Below the pieces are notes generated by a model. That model was not told the origin of the DNA, ran no database searches, and saw only the letters and a list, made by a program, of their open reading frames with translations. Positions 1 through 7,872 of a stretch of 64,000 bases of DNA are shown piece after piece; positions within the stretch are counted from its first letter, which is position 1; each line of letters begins with the position of its first letter. This DNA is from Hyphomicrobiales bacterium. GTDB lineage: Bacteria > Pseudomonadota > Alphaproteobacteria > Rhizobiales > Beijerinckiaceae. The DNA is taken from NCBI GenBank assembly GCA_004144595.1, contig SEEM01000005.1, forward strand, positions 124,001 through 188,000, written 5' to 3'. The position numbers were made by a program, and so were the translations under genes.

Positions 1-58
1 TACAAGCACCTGCGCCGGCCGGTCTTTCCGCTGGATTGAAAGTGAGCGACACCCCGGC

Positions 59-156
59 CGTCATGCCCGGGCGAAGCGCAGCGCAGACCCGAGAATCTCA
101 GCCAGGATAGGGCGCGTCCTTGTCCCGAGATGCTCGGGTCAAGCCCGAGCATGACG
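59..156. repeat. Family A paired-palindrome repeat (REPIN-like), copy 1
   Basis: Two hairpins in inverted orientation. The left module begins cgtcatgcccggg and runs to cgagaatctcag. The right module reads gagatgctcgggtcaagccc then gagcatgacg. Near-identical copies lie at 5393, 11051, 43328 and 57646, all between genes. Bases 1-58 hold nothing I can identify. Confidence 0.8.
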
Positions 157-184
157 CCCATGCACCCGAGGTGCATTTTCCCTC

Positions 185-215
185 TTGAACCTGAAGTGGC
201 TACAGCTTGTAGAGA
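185..215 (+). promoter_or_regulatory. MerR-family (ZntR/CadR-type) promoter-operator
   Basis: A -35-like TTGAAC (185-190) and a -10-like TAGAGA (210-215) are separated by 19 bp, the long spacer typical of MerR-regulated promoters. The spacer carries a dyad: aacctgaag (188-196), tgg, ctacagctt (200-208), with 7 of 9 positions complementary. This is the expected control site for a Zn/Cd/Pb exporter. The cognate MerR gene is not in the window. Confidence 0.65.
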
Positions 216-250
216 CATGTCCCGTAGCGAAAGAGAGACGGAGACACGTC

Positions 251-2644
251 ATGGCCACCGAGCCCGAAACCGTCACCCAGACCCTGTCCTGGAAGGTCGG
301 CGGCATGGATTGCGCAAGCTGCGCGGCAAAGATTCGCGGCGCAGTGGAGCGGCTGCCGGGCGTCAGCGACGTCAAGCTCTCGGTGATGTCGGAGACGCTG
401 ACGCTCGCGCTCGGCACCGGCGCGACCACGCCGGAAGCGATCGAAAAGCGCGTCAACAGCCTCGGTTACACCACCGTCGCGCTGGCAGCCACGGCCACTA
501 AGCGCGCCGCGCCGAAACAGGATGCCTGCGGCTGTGGACATGACCATGGCGACCACGCGCATGACCACAGCGGCCACGCACGTGATCACGGCCAGCATGA
601 GCACGGCGACGCCTGCTGCTCGGGCGATGCGCATGGTCACGATCACAAGCACGATCATTCGGACCACGATCACGCCGGCCATGACCACAGCCCGAAGCCT
701 CCCAAGCAGCCCGCCGCCGCGAAGGATCACGGCCACGGCCTGCCCGGCCATGTCCATGAAGCCACGCCCGATGGCGCAAGCTGGTACCAGACGGCCAAGG
801 GCCGCCTCGTCATCGCGACGGGCGTTTTCCTCGGCGCCGCCTACGCCGCCGGACTGATCTGGCCGGGCATCGGCCACTGGGCCTTCATCCTGGCCTGTAT
901 CGTCGGCGTCGCTCCGGTAGCGAAGCGCGCCTTCGCTGCGGCCCGCGCGGGCATCCCCTTCACGATCGAGATGCTGATGACGATCGCCGCCATCGGCGCT
1001 CTCTTCATCGGCGCGGCCGAGGAGGCGGCGCTGGTCGTCTTCCTGTTCGCGGTCGGGGAAGTGCTGGAAGGCGTCGCGGCCGACCGCGCCCGTGCCTCGA
1101 TCCGCGCGCTCGGCGATCTCGTTCCCAAGACCGCCATCGTCGAGGAGAACGGCGCGACCCGCCAGGTCGATGCCGCGAGCCTTGAGGTCGGCCAGACCGT
1201 GCTGGTCCGTCCCGGCGACCGCATCCCGGCCGATGGCGAGATCATCGAGGGCATCTCCGGCATTGACGAGAGCCCGGTCACCGGCGAATCCGTGCCCAAG
1301 ACCAAGGGCGTCGGCGAACCCGTCTATGCCGGCTCGGTCAACCGCGAGGCGGCCTTGCGCGTGCGCGTCGACAAGGCGGCGCAGGACAACACCATCGCCC
1401 GCATCATCCGCCTGGTCGAGGAGGCGCAGGAGGCACGCGCGCCGACCGAGCGCTTCATCGACCGGTTCTCGCGCTGGTACATGCCGGCGATCGTCGGGCT
1501 CGCCGTGCTGGTCGCGCTGGTTCCCCCGCTGCTGCTCGGCGCCGAATGGTCGGTCTGGATCTACCGGGCGCTGGCGCTGCTGCTGATCGGCTGCCCATGC
1601 GCGCTGGTCATCTCGGTTCCCGCGGCCATCGCAGCCGCCCTCTCGGCAGGCGCCCGTCAGGGCCTGCTCATGAAGGGTGGCATCGTCATCGAGACAGCCG
1701 CCAAGACCGGGCTCGTCGCCTTCGACAAGACGGGCACGCTGACCCAAGGCAAGCCGCGTGTCACCGATATCGTAGCGCTCGCCGGCAGCGAAACCGAGCT
1801 CCTCGCCTTCGCCGCCGCGGTCGAGCATGGCTCGTCGCACCCGCTGGCCGAGGCCGTAATGGAGCGCACCCGCACCGACGGTATCGCCTACAAGCCTGCA
1901 ACCGAAGCCGCCGCCCTGGCCGGCCAGGGCGTTACAGGCAAGGTCGATGGCCGCGCCGTCTTCGTCGGCGCACCGCGCCATGCCGAGAGCCGCGCGCCCT
2001 TCGACAAGCGGGCCCGCGTCACGGCTGGAGAGCTGGAAGCCGCCGGCAAGACCGTGGCCGCCGTCATAGTCGATGGCGCGCTCGCCGGCTTCATCGCGCT
2101 CCGCGACGAACCGCGCGAGGATGCTGCCGCTGCGATCGCGGAGCTAAAGGCGATGGGCATCCGCTCGATCATGCTGACCGGCGACAATGCCCGCACCGGC
2201 GCCGCCATCGCCGCCGGCCTCGGCATGGAGCACAAGGCCGAATTGATGCCCGACGACAAGGTCGCGGCGATCAAGGCCTTCTCCGCCGAGACGCCCGTGA
2301 TGATGGTCGGCGACGGCATCAACGACGCGCCCGCATTGGCCGCTGCCAGCATCGGTATCGCCATGGGCTCGGGCACCGATGTCGCGCTGGAGACCGCCGA
2401 TGGCGCGGTGCTGAAGAGCCGCGTGCGCGATATCGCGGCGATGATCCGGCTCGCGAGGGGCGCGATGGCCAATATCCGCACGAACATTACGATCGCGCTT
2501 GGGCTCAAGGCCGTGTTCCTGGTCACCAGCGTGCTCGGCTACACCGGCCTCTGGGTCGCGATCCTCGCCGATACCGGCGCGACCGTGATCGTCACCGCCA
2601 ACGCGCTGCGGCTGCTGCGCTTCGACGCGAGCAAGGTGAACTGA
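251..2644 (+). CDS. zntA: Heavy-metal-translocating P-type ATPase (Zn/Cd/Pb exporter)
   Basis: This 797-residue P1B-type ATPase exports divalent soft metals across the inner membrane. An N-terminal HMA domain has the GMDCASC metal motif (Cys21 and Cys24). A very His/Asp-rich segment follows at about residues 91-175 and probably binds metal. The transmembrane core carries the CPC motif (448-450), the phosphorylated Asp is in DKTGT (Asp492), and the SSHP, TGDN and GDGINDAP motifs follow. CPC with this HMA type favours Zn/Cd over Cu, but substrate is not certain. I chose the ATG at 251 because GGAG lies 7 nt upstream; an in-frame TTG at 185 lies inside the promoter. Regulation is probably by a MerR-type activator. 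Confidence 0.93.
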   Translation: MATEPETVTQTLSWKVGGMDCASCAAKIRGAVERLPGVSDVKLSVMSETLTLALGTGATTPEAIEKRVNSLGYTTVALAATATKRAAPKQDACGCGHDHGDHAHDHSGHARDHGQHEHGDACCSGDAHGHDHKHDHSDHDHAGHDHSPKPPKQPAAAKDHGHGLPGHVHEATPDGASWYQTAKGRLVIATGVFLGAAYAAGLIWPGIGHWAFILACIVGVAPVAKRAFAAARAGIPFTIEMLMTIAAIGALFIGAAEEAALVVFLFAVGEVLEGVAADRARASIRALGDLVPKTAIVEENGATRQVDAASLEVGQTVLVRPGDRIPADGEIIEGISGIDESPVTGESVPKTKGVGEPVYAGSVNREAALRVRVDKAAQDNTIARIIRLVEEAQEARAPTERFIDRFSRWYMPAIVGLAVLVALVPPLLLGAEWSVWIYRALALLLIGCPCALVISVPAAIAAALSAGARQGLLMKGGIVIETAAKTGLVAFDKTGTLTQGKPRVTDIVALAGSETELLAFAAAVEHGSSHPLAEAVMERTRTDGIAYKPATEAAALAGQGVTGKVDGRAVFVGAPRHAESRAPFDKRARVTAGELEAAGKTVAAVIVDGALAGFIALRDEPREDAAAAIAELKAMGIRSIMLTGDNARTGAAIAAGLGMEHKAELMPDDKVAAIKAFSAETPVMMVGDGINDAPALAAASIGIAMGSGTDVALETADGAVLKSRVRDIAAMIRLARGAMANIRTNITIALGLKAVFLVTSVLGYTGLWVAILADTGATVIVTANALRLLRFDASKVN

Positions 2645-2662
2645 CGACGGGTCGTCGGCATT

Positions 2663-2714
2663 CGCTTGTCATTCCGGGGCGGGCCGCAGGCGCGAAGCCC
2701 CGGAATGACAAGCG
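2663..2714. repeat. Family C palindrome (18-bp perfect stem) between convergent genes
   Basis: The arms cgcttgtcattccggggc (2663-2680) and gccccggaatgacaagcg (2697-2714) are perfectly complementary. The hairpin lies between the convergent zntA and a small unknown gene and may end or stabilise both transcripts. Longer relatives with the tcat...ccgg / ccgg...atgac ends occur at 18842 and 21612. Confidence 0.75.
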
Positions 2715-2728
2715 GTTCAAAAAGCGTC

Positions 2729-3079
2729 TCACACCCGGATATCGGCGAGCGCTCCGGTCTTGGTCGCGTTGTCGCCCTTGGCTTCCATCTGCTTCAGCAT
2801 CTCGTCGCGGATCTTGCTCATCACGTCGGCCTTCGCCTTCGAGTCCAGCTTGTTGAACTGCTCCTCGGTCATGCCGAGCTTGGCGAGGATAGCGGCCTGA
2901 ACCCGCTCCTCCGGGGACATCCGTGCGATCTTGAGGAACTCTTCTTCGGTTGAAGAGGATGTCGTCGTGGCCTTCGCGGAAGCGCTGCTGCTGCTGGTGC
3001 CACTCTCGTTCTGCGAGCCTGGCTTCACCGGATTCGTGAATGGCAGGCTGATCGGCCGGTTGATGATCGGGTTCGACAT
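2729..3079 (-). CDS. Small hydrophilic protein of unknown function
   Basis: A 116-residue soluble protein with no recognised domain. The first 45 residues are Ser/Thr-rich and probably disordered (SSSSASAKATTTSSSTEEE). The remainder is charged and helical (FLKIARMSPEERVQAAILAK). No signal peptide or membrane segment. The ATG at 3079 has AAAGGAGC just upstream, which makes it a better start than the in-frame codon at 3133. It converges on zntA. Confidence 0.7.
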   Translation of the reverse strand: MSNPIINRPISLPFTNPVKPGSQNESGTSSSSASAKATTTSSSTEEEFLKIARMSPEERVQAAILAKLGMTEEQFNKLDSKAKADVMSKIRDEMLKQMEAKGDNATKTGALADIRV

Positions 3080-3634
3080 GGCTTGCTCCTTTGAGCAAAC
3101 CGGCAGGCAAGCGCCGGGCCGCCTCGGCAACACCAGGAAACCAACAAAAAATCAGTACCTTGTAAGCGGAAACAGGCGCTTCGCGGCCGCCATGGTCCAA
3201 GAATACGGCAAGTTCTGCCCGGCAAACGCTGCCGAATCGGAAGCGCCAGACCACCCTAGGCAGCATTAATCCGAGCCGCTGGGATCGCAGCGGAGCGACT
3301 TTGCTGCAACGCAAAATTGCCTTGGAGCGACAACTCGCCACTTAGCACCTGCAACACGCCTATTAATGAAGCATAGTTTTGACGGCCGCGTTGGGGTGAG
3401 CTCATTTGCATCATTAACAGGCTGTCTATTTCCTCAATTTCGCCGCAAGCGTTACCCTCAACGCAGGGCGGTCGACGAAAATGACCGAAACCTTAACTTG
3501 TCATGCATTATATGCATATCGGAGCTGAGCAAGTGCCCCTGTTGGAAGCAGGCTGTCCGGTTTATATGCAGCGCACAACGAGATTATCGCTGTGGGCGCC
3601 GCCCCGGTCCGGAATATCGCTAAGGAAAACCACC
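3080..3634. other. Intergenic region, locally AT-rich, with ATGCAT dyad
   Basis: Divergent 555-bp gap. No reading frame here has convincing coding character. Around 3360-3560 the sequence is less GC-rich than its surroundings and contains ATGCAT-TAT-ATGCAT at 3503-3517, a perfect dyad about 120 bp upstream of the DUF1127 start. It probably holds the promoters of both flanking genes; I cannot place a confident -35/-10 pair. Confidence 0.5.
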
Positions 3635-3790
3635 ATGTTCGTCACCATGATCGCTGCCAAAATTCGCGCCTACCTCCGCTATCGCGAGACCGTTCGCGAG
3701 CTGTCCCGCCTGACCGACCGCGAGCTCGACGATCTCGGCCTGTCGCGCTCGGAGATCTCCTTCATCGCGCGTTCGCACGCTGCGGCCTGA
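3635..3790 (+). CDS. DUF1127 (YjiS-like) small protein
   Basis: A 51-residue protein matching the DUF1127 pattern: a basic helix (KIRAYLRYRETVRELSRLTDREL) followed by DDLGLSRSEISFIAR. Small DUF1127 proteins are abundant in Rhizobiales, and some act in RNA turnover or phosphate/carbon adaptation; no specific role can be assigned here. The start at 3635 has AAGGA (3622-3626) 8 nt upstream. It is monocistronic with a terminator downstream. Confidence 0.85.
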   Translation: MFVTMIAAKIRAYLRYRETVRELSRLTDRELDDLGLSRSEISFIARSHAAA

Positions 3791-3893
3791 AGGCTTCCGA
3801 ATGAGAACCGCCGCGCACAGGGTGCGGCGCGTTCCGTGTAGTTTCTCCTGAGGCTCGTGTTTCCCCTCCCCTCGAGCTTCGGTCGAAGAGCGA

Positions 3894-3919
3894 ATGCCCG
3901 CCTCACGGCGGGCATTTTG
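3894..3919 (+). terminator. Rho-independent terminator
   Basis: Nine-bp stem atgcccgcc / ggcgggcat with a tcac loop, followed by ttttgcattt. It lies about 100 bp after the DUF1127 gene and ahead of trmFO. Confidence 0.85.
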
Positions 3920-3975
3920 CATTTCAGGGCGCCTGTCCCTTGACCTCGCGGCCCGCTGCGGACACATCCGCAGCC

Positions 3976-5382
3976 ATGGAACCCGTACACATCATCGGCG
4001 GCGGTCTCGCCGGCTCCGAAGCCGCCTGGCAGGTCGCGCAGGCCGGCATCCCCGTCGTCATCCACGAGATGCGCCCCGTCCGCGGCACCGAAGCCCACAA
4101 GACGGAGGGGCTGGCCGAGCTTGTCTGCTCGAACTCCTTCCGCTCGGACGATTCCTCCAGCAATGCCGTCGGCCAGCTTCACTGGGAAATGCGCCGGCTG
4201 AACTCGCTGATCATGGCCAAGGGCGACGCCCATCAGGTCCCGGCCGGGGGCGCGCTCGCGGTCGACCGCGACGGCTTTTCCCAAGCCGTCACCGCGGCGC
4301 TGGAAGCCCATCCGCTCGTCACCATCGATCGCGGCGAGATCGCCGGCCTGCCCCCGGCCGAATGGACCAACGTGATCATCGCGACCGGTCCGCTGACTTC
4401 GCCTGCGCTGGCGCAGGGCCTGCAATCGCTGACGGGGGAGGATGCACTCGCCTTCTTCGACGCGATCGCGCCGATCGTCCATTTCGATTCGGTCGACATG
4501 GACCAGGCGTGGTTCCAGTCGCGCTACGACAAGGCGGGGCCGGGCGGCACCGGCGCCGACTACATCAACTGCCCGCTCGACCGCGACCAGTACGAGGCCT
4601 TCATCGACGCGCTGCTCGCCGCCGAGAAGACCGAGTTCAAGGAATGGGAGGGCACGCCCTATTTCGACGGCTGCCTGCCGATCGAGGTCATGGCCGAGCG
4701 CGGCCGCGAGACCCTGCGCTGGGGCCCGATGAAGCCGGTCGGCCTGACCAACAAGCACAACCCGACGGTGAAGGCCTATGCCGTGGTGCAGCTCCGGCAA
4801 GACAATGCGCTGGGCACGCTCTTCAACATGACCGGCTTCCAGACCAAACTGAAATACGGCGAGCAGGCCGCCATCTTCCGGATGATCCCCGGCCTCCAGA
4901 ACGCCGAGTTTGCCCGGCTCGGCGGCATCCACCGCAACACCTACCTGAACTCGCCGAAGCTGCTCGACGAGCGCCTGCGCCTCAAGGCCGACACGCGGCT
5001 GCGCTTCGCCGGGCAGATCACCGGCTGTGAGGGCTATGTCGAGAGCGCTGCCACGGGACTCCTCGCCGGCAGGATGGCCGCCGCCGAGCGGCTCGGCCGC
5101 GAACTGCCATTGCCCCCCGCGACGACGGCGCTCGGCGCGCTGGTCAACCACATCACCGGCGGCCATATCGTCACCATCGACGAGGGGCCGCGCTCCTTCC
5201 AGCCGATGAACATCAATTTCGGCCTGTTCCCGCTGATCGAGGGGGTTACGACGACTGGCCCAGACGGCAAGCGCCTGAAAGGCCCGGCCAAGACCGTTGC
5301 CCGCAAGCAGGCGCTGACGGCCCGTGCGAAGCAGGTCATGGACGAGTGGGCTGGTAGCGTCGAGGCGAAGGCGGCGGAGTAG
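3976..5382 (+). CDS. trmFO: Methylenetetrahydrofolate-tRNA-(uracil-5-)-methyltransferase TrmFO
   Basis: A 468-residue FAD-dependent enzyme that makes m5U54 in the T-loop of tRNA using methylene-THF and NAD(P)H. The N-terminal Rossmann motif [14 protein letters not shown] binds [18 protein letters not shown] carries the conserved Cys51, and [12 protein letters not shown] supplies a second conserved Cys. Length fits the family. I chose the ATG at 3976; a TTG 12 codons upstream would add a non-homologous leader. It converges with the NDUFAF6-like gene across a family A repeat. Confidence 0.95.
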   Translation: MEPVHIIGGGLAGSEAAWQVAQAGIPVVIHEMRPVRGTEAHKTEGLAELVCSNSFRSDDSSSNAVGQLHWEMRRLNSLIMAKGDAHQVPAGGALAVDRDGFSQAVTAALEAHPLVTIDRGEIAGLPPAEWTNVIIATGPLTSPALAQGLQSLTGEDALAFFDAIAPIVHFDSVDMDQAWFQSRYDKAGPGGTGADYINCPLDRDQYEAFIDALLAAEKTEFKEWEGTPYFDGCLPIEVMAERGRETLRWGPMKPVGLTNKHNPTVKAYAVVQLRQDNALGTLFNMTGFQTKLKYGEQAAIFRMIPGLQNAEFARLGGIHRNTYLNSPKLLDERLRLKADTRLRFAGQITGCEGYVESAATGLLAGRMAAAERLGRELPLPPATTALGALVNHITGGHIVTIDEGPRSFQPMNINFGLFPLIEGVTTTGPDGKRLKGPAKTVARKQALTARAKQVMDEWAGSVEAKAAE

Positions 5383-5392
5383 GAAACTCAGC

Positions 5393-5498
5393 CGTCATTC
5401 TCGGACGAAGCTAAAGCGCAGACCCGAGAATCTCAGCCAGAAGGAAGCTCTGGCGCCTCCGCGTCATGAGATGCTCGGGTCAAGCCCGAGCATGACGG
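5393..5498. repeat. Family A paired-palindrome repeat, copy 2
   Basis: Starts cgtcattctcgg, contains gacccgagaatctcag, and ends atgctcgggtcaagcccgag then catgacg. It lies between the convergent 3' ends of trmFO and the NDUFAF6-like gene, whose stop codon is only about 5 bp beyond it. Confidence 0.8.
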
Positions 5499-5502
5499 CC
5501 TC

Positions 5503-6414
5503 CTACTTGCGCCGCGACGACCGCCACAGCACCCACTGCCGCTTCCACGCCGGGAGCGTGATGATGGTGCGATAGGGATCGTAGCCGCCGATTTCCATCC
5601 GCTTGAGATAAGGCTCGACCAGTGCGACCGGCAGGAAGGCGGGCTTCAGCTCGGAGGGAAACGTCTCGCTGAGGCCCGCTAGCTTCTTCAGGTGCATGCG
5701 GGCGATCTCCCGCAACTCCTTCAACGTATAGAGCACGCCCGGTCCGCCGCGCCCGCGCACGATGTCGTCGCGGGTCACGCCGTTGCGGGTGAGGATATCG
5801 GCCGGCAGATAGACCTGCCCCTCGGCCGCGTGCCACGGGAAGGCGCGCATCAGCCCGTTCAGCGCATAGGCGACGCCGGCATGGCCGCAGGCGGTGGCCC
5901 CGCCGGGATCGCGCCCGCCGGCCAGGATGATGCAGGCCAGCCGGATCACGGCGCCAACCGTCTCACCGGCATAGCCTTCGAGATCGCGCAAGGACGGCAT
6001 CGGGTCGTCGTAGAGGTCGAAGATGCGCGCATCGATCAAGGCCGTCAGCGGCGCGACAGGCAGGCGGTAACGCCTGATCGTGTCGAGCAGCGCCGCGGCG
6101 ACCGGATGCGCCTGCGTCTCGCCGCTCGCCTGGCCTTCCAGCACGTCGCGCCACCACTGCAGCCGGACTTCGCCGGGAAGCGGCTCGCTGACCAGCGCCC
6201 GAACCCGCGCGATCTCCAGGCTGAAGGCATACAGCGCATAGAGCGCCGCCCGGCGATCCTCTGGCGCGTAGAGCCCGGCGATATAGCGATCCTGATCCTG
6301 CTCCCGGACCAGCGCGGCGCAATGAGCGTATGCCTCCGGCAGGCGCGCCGGCGCGGTCTCCCTGCGGTCGTCGGATTCGGTCTGCGGCATCGTTCCGCCC
6401 TGGCCCGTCATCAT
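5503..6414 (-). CDS. Squalene/phytoene synthase-fold protein, NDUFAF6-like
   Basis: A 303-residue protein of the trans-isoprenyl diphosphate synthase fold. The aspartate-rich motifs of true squalene/phytoene synthases are degenerate. The first is replaced around EVRLQWWRDVLEG. The second (NxxRDxxED...GRVYLP in enzymes) reads NGLMRAFPWHAAEGQVYLP. This is the pattern of the mitochondrial complex I assembly factor NDUFAF6, so a role in respiratory complex assembly is more likely than carotenoid or hopanoid synthesis. No other isoprenoid gene is nearby. It lies downstream of an NDUFAF3-like gene and secF on the same strand. The start is uncertain; an ATG at 6390 is the alternative. Confidence 0.8.
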   Translation of the reverse strand: MMTGQGGTMPQTESDDRRETAPARLPEAYAHCAALVREQDQDRYIAGLYAPEDRRAALYALYAFSLEIARVRALVSEPLPGEVRLQWWRDVLEGQASGETQAHPVAAALLDTIRRYRLPVAPLTALIDARIFDLYDDPMPSLRDLEGYAGETVGAVIRLACIILAGGRDPGGATACGHAGVAYALNGLMRAFPWHAAEGQVYLPADILTRNGVTRDDIVRGRGGPGVLYTLKELREIARMHLKKLAGLSETFPSELKPAFLPVALVEPYLKRMEIGGYDPYRTIITLPAWKRQWVLWRSSRRK

Positions 6415-6496
6415 TCGCCCTCGGCCCTAGCCCAGTCTAGGCCAAGCGCGGCGTCCTCGCTACGCGCCGCTCGCATGGCCGGCTCACGAAGCGGTC

Positions 6497-6874
6497 CTAA
6501 TCGACTGCGATCAGCGCCGCCGCCACTCGCCGATCCTCGCCGACCAGGACGTTGTAGGTCCGCGCCGCGGCACCCGTGGCCATGCCCTCGACGGCGATCC
6601 CCAACTCCTTCAGCGGATCACGCAGAGCGGGCGGAATGAAGGCGATGTCCGCGCCGGTCCCGATCAACAGGAAGTCGATGGTGCCGGCCTCGTCGAGCAC
6701 CGGCCGCAGGCTTTCGATCGTGATCTCGGAAAACCGCGTCACCGGCCAGATCCGAATTCCGGCCGGCGTCGCGATAATCGAGCCCTTGTGGCTCATCTCG
6801 GCAAAGCGGAACCCGCCCGCACCGATGGCGTCGAGCGGGAAGCGGCCGGGGACGAACCCGTCAAAGCGCGGCAC
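6497..6874 (-). CDS. Mth938-like domain protein (DUF498), NDUFAF3 homologue
   Basis: A 125-residue single-domain protein matching the Mth938/DUF498 family: VPGRFPLDAIGAGGFRFAEMSHKGSIIATPAGI, then FLLIGTGADIAF and a GIAVEGMATGAAARTYNVL tail. The human member, NDUFAF3, helps assemble complex I. It starts with GTG 8 nt after the secF stop, so translation is probably coupled. The conserved placement beside secDF suggests membrane insertion or assembly of respiratory subunits; this is inference. Confidence 0.85.
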   Translation of the reverse strand: MPRFDGFVPGRFPLDAIGAGGFRFAEMSHKGSIIATPAGIRIWPVTRFSEITIESLRPVLDEAGTIDFLLIGTGADIAFIPPALRDPLKELGIAVEGMATGAAARTYNVLVGEDRRVAAALIAVD

Positions 6875-6882
6875 GGCCGCGA

Positions 6883-7845
6883 TCAGGCCTTGGCCTTGGC
6901 AGCAGACGCCTTGGCAACGCGCGCCGCCTCCTGCGCCTCTTCACGGGCGCCGGCCGAGCGGACGTCCATGTAGAGCAGCACCGGGGTCGAGACGAACATC
7001 GCCGAATAGGTGCAGACCACGACGCCGAACAGCATGACCAGCGCAAAGCCCTCGATCGCCGTGCCGCCGAAGATCACGAGCGCCAGCAGCGACAGGAAGG
7101 TCGTGGTCGCCGTCATCGCGGTGCGCGACAGCGTCGAGTTCACCGAGAGGTCGAGCAGCTCGGCCACCGGCATGGTCTTGTAGCGGCGCAAGAGTTCGCG
7201 CGTCCGGTCGAACACCACGACGGTCTCGTTCAGCGAATAGCCGACGATGGTCAGGATCGCCGCGATCGAGGTCAGGTTGAATTCGAGCTGCGTGATCAGG
7301 AAGAAGCCGATGGTCAGCACGATGTCGTGGAGCGTGCCGAGAATCGCGCCGATCGCCAGCGGCATCTCGAAGCGGAACCACAGATAGATGAGCACGCCGA
7401 CGATCGCGAGCACGACGCCAAGCGTGCCGGCCTGCACCAGTTCGCCCGAGACGCGCGGGCCGACCGTCTCGACGCGGCGGAAATCATAGTTGGAGGCAAA
7501 CGCCTCACGCGCCTTCACGACGACAGCCTGCTGCGCCGTCTCGCCGCCCGGCTGCATGCCGAAGCGCATCGAGACCTCGCCGCCGGAGCCGAATTCCTGC
7601 ACCTCGGCCTCGCCGAAGCCGAGCCCGTTGGCGGTCTGGCGAATCTGGGCGATGTCGACGGCCGTGCTCTTCGTCTGCATCTCGATCAGCGTGCCGCCCT
7701 TGAAGTCGATGCCGAAATTCAGGCCGACCATCAGGAAGAGCGCGAGGACGAGGATCGAATAGGCGGCCGACAGCGGATAGCTGAAGCGGCGGAACCAGAC
7801 GAATTTGAACTTGGTATTGTCGGGAACGATACGAAGCAGCCGCAT
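6883..7845 (-). CDS. secF: Protein translocase subunit SecF
   Basis: A 320-residue inner-membrane protein of the SecDF complex, which uses proton-motive force to complete Sec-dependent export. The family signature VGLNFGIDFKGGTLIEM follows the first membrane helix. A periplasmic domain follows and then five C-terminal helices containing YSLNETVVVFDRTREL. The ATG at 7845 has AGGAGA 6 nt upstream; a TTG two codons earlier is less likely. It lies 27 bp downstream of secD in the order yajC-secD-secF, followed by the NDUFAF3-like gene. Confidence 0.96.
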   Translation of the reverse strand: MRLLRIVPDNTKFKFVWFRRFSYPLSAAYSILVLALFLMVGLNFGIDFKGGTLIEMQTKSTAVDIAQIRQTANGLGFGEAEVQEFGSGGEVSMRFGMQPGGETAQQAVVVKAREAFASNYDFRRVETVGPRVSGELVQAGTLGVVLAIVGVLIYLWFRFEMPLAIGAILGTLHDIVLTIGFFLITQLEFNLTSIAAILTIVGYSLNETVVVFDRTRELLRRYKTMPVAELLDLSVNSTLSRTAMTATTTFLSLLALVIFGGTAIEGFALVMLFGVVVCTYSAMFVSTPVLLYMDVRSAGAREEAQEAARVAKASAAKAKA

Positions 7846-7872
7846 GGCCAATCTCCTAGGGGGTTGGCAGCG

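Noticed and set aside
200-1981. Long open frame antisense to zntA
   Set aside because: High-GC shadow of a well-supported P-type ATPase; the product is Arg/Asp/Gly-rich with no family pattern.
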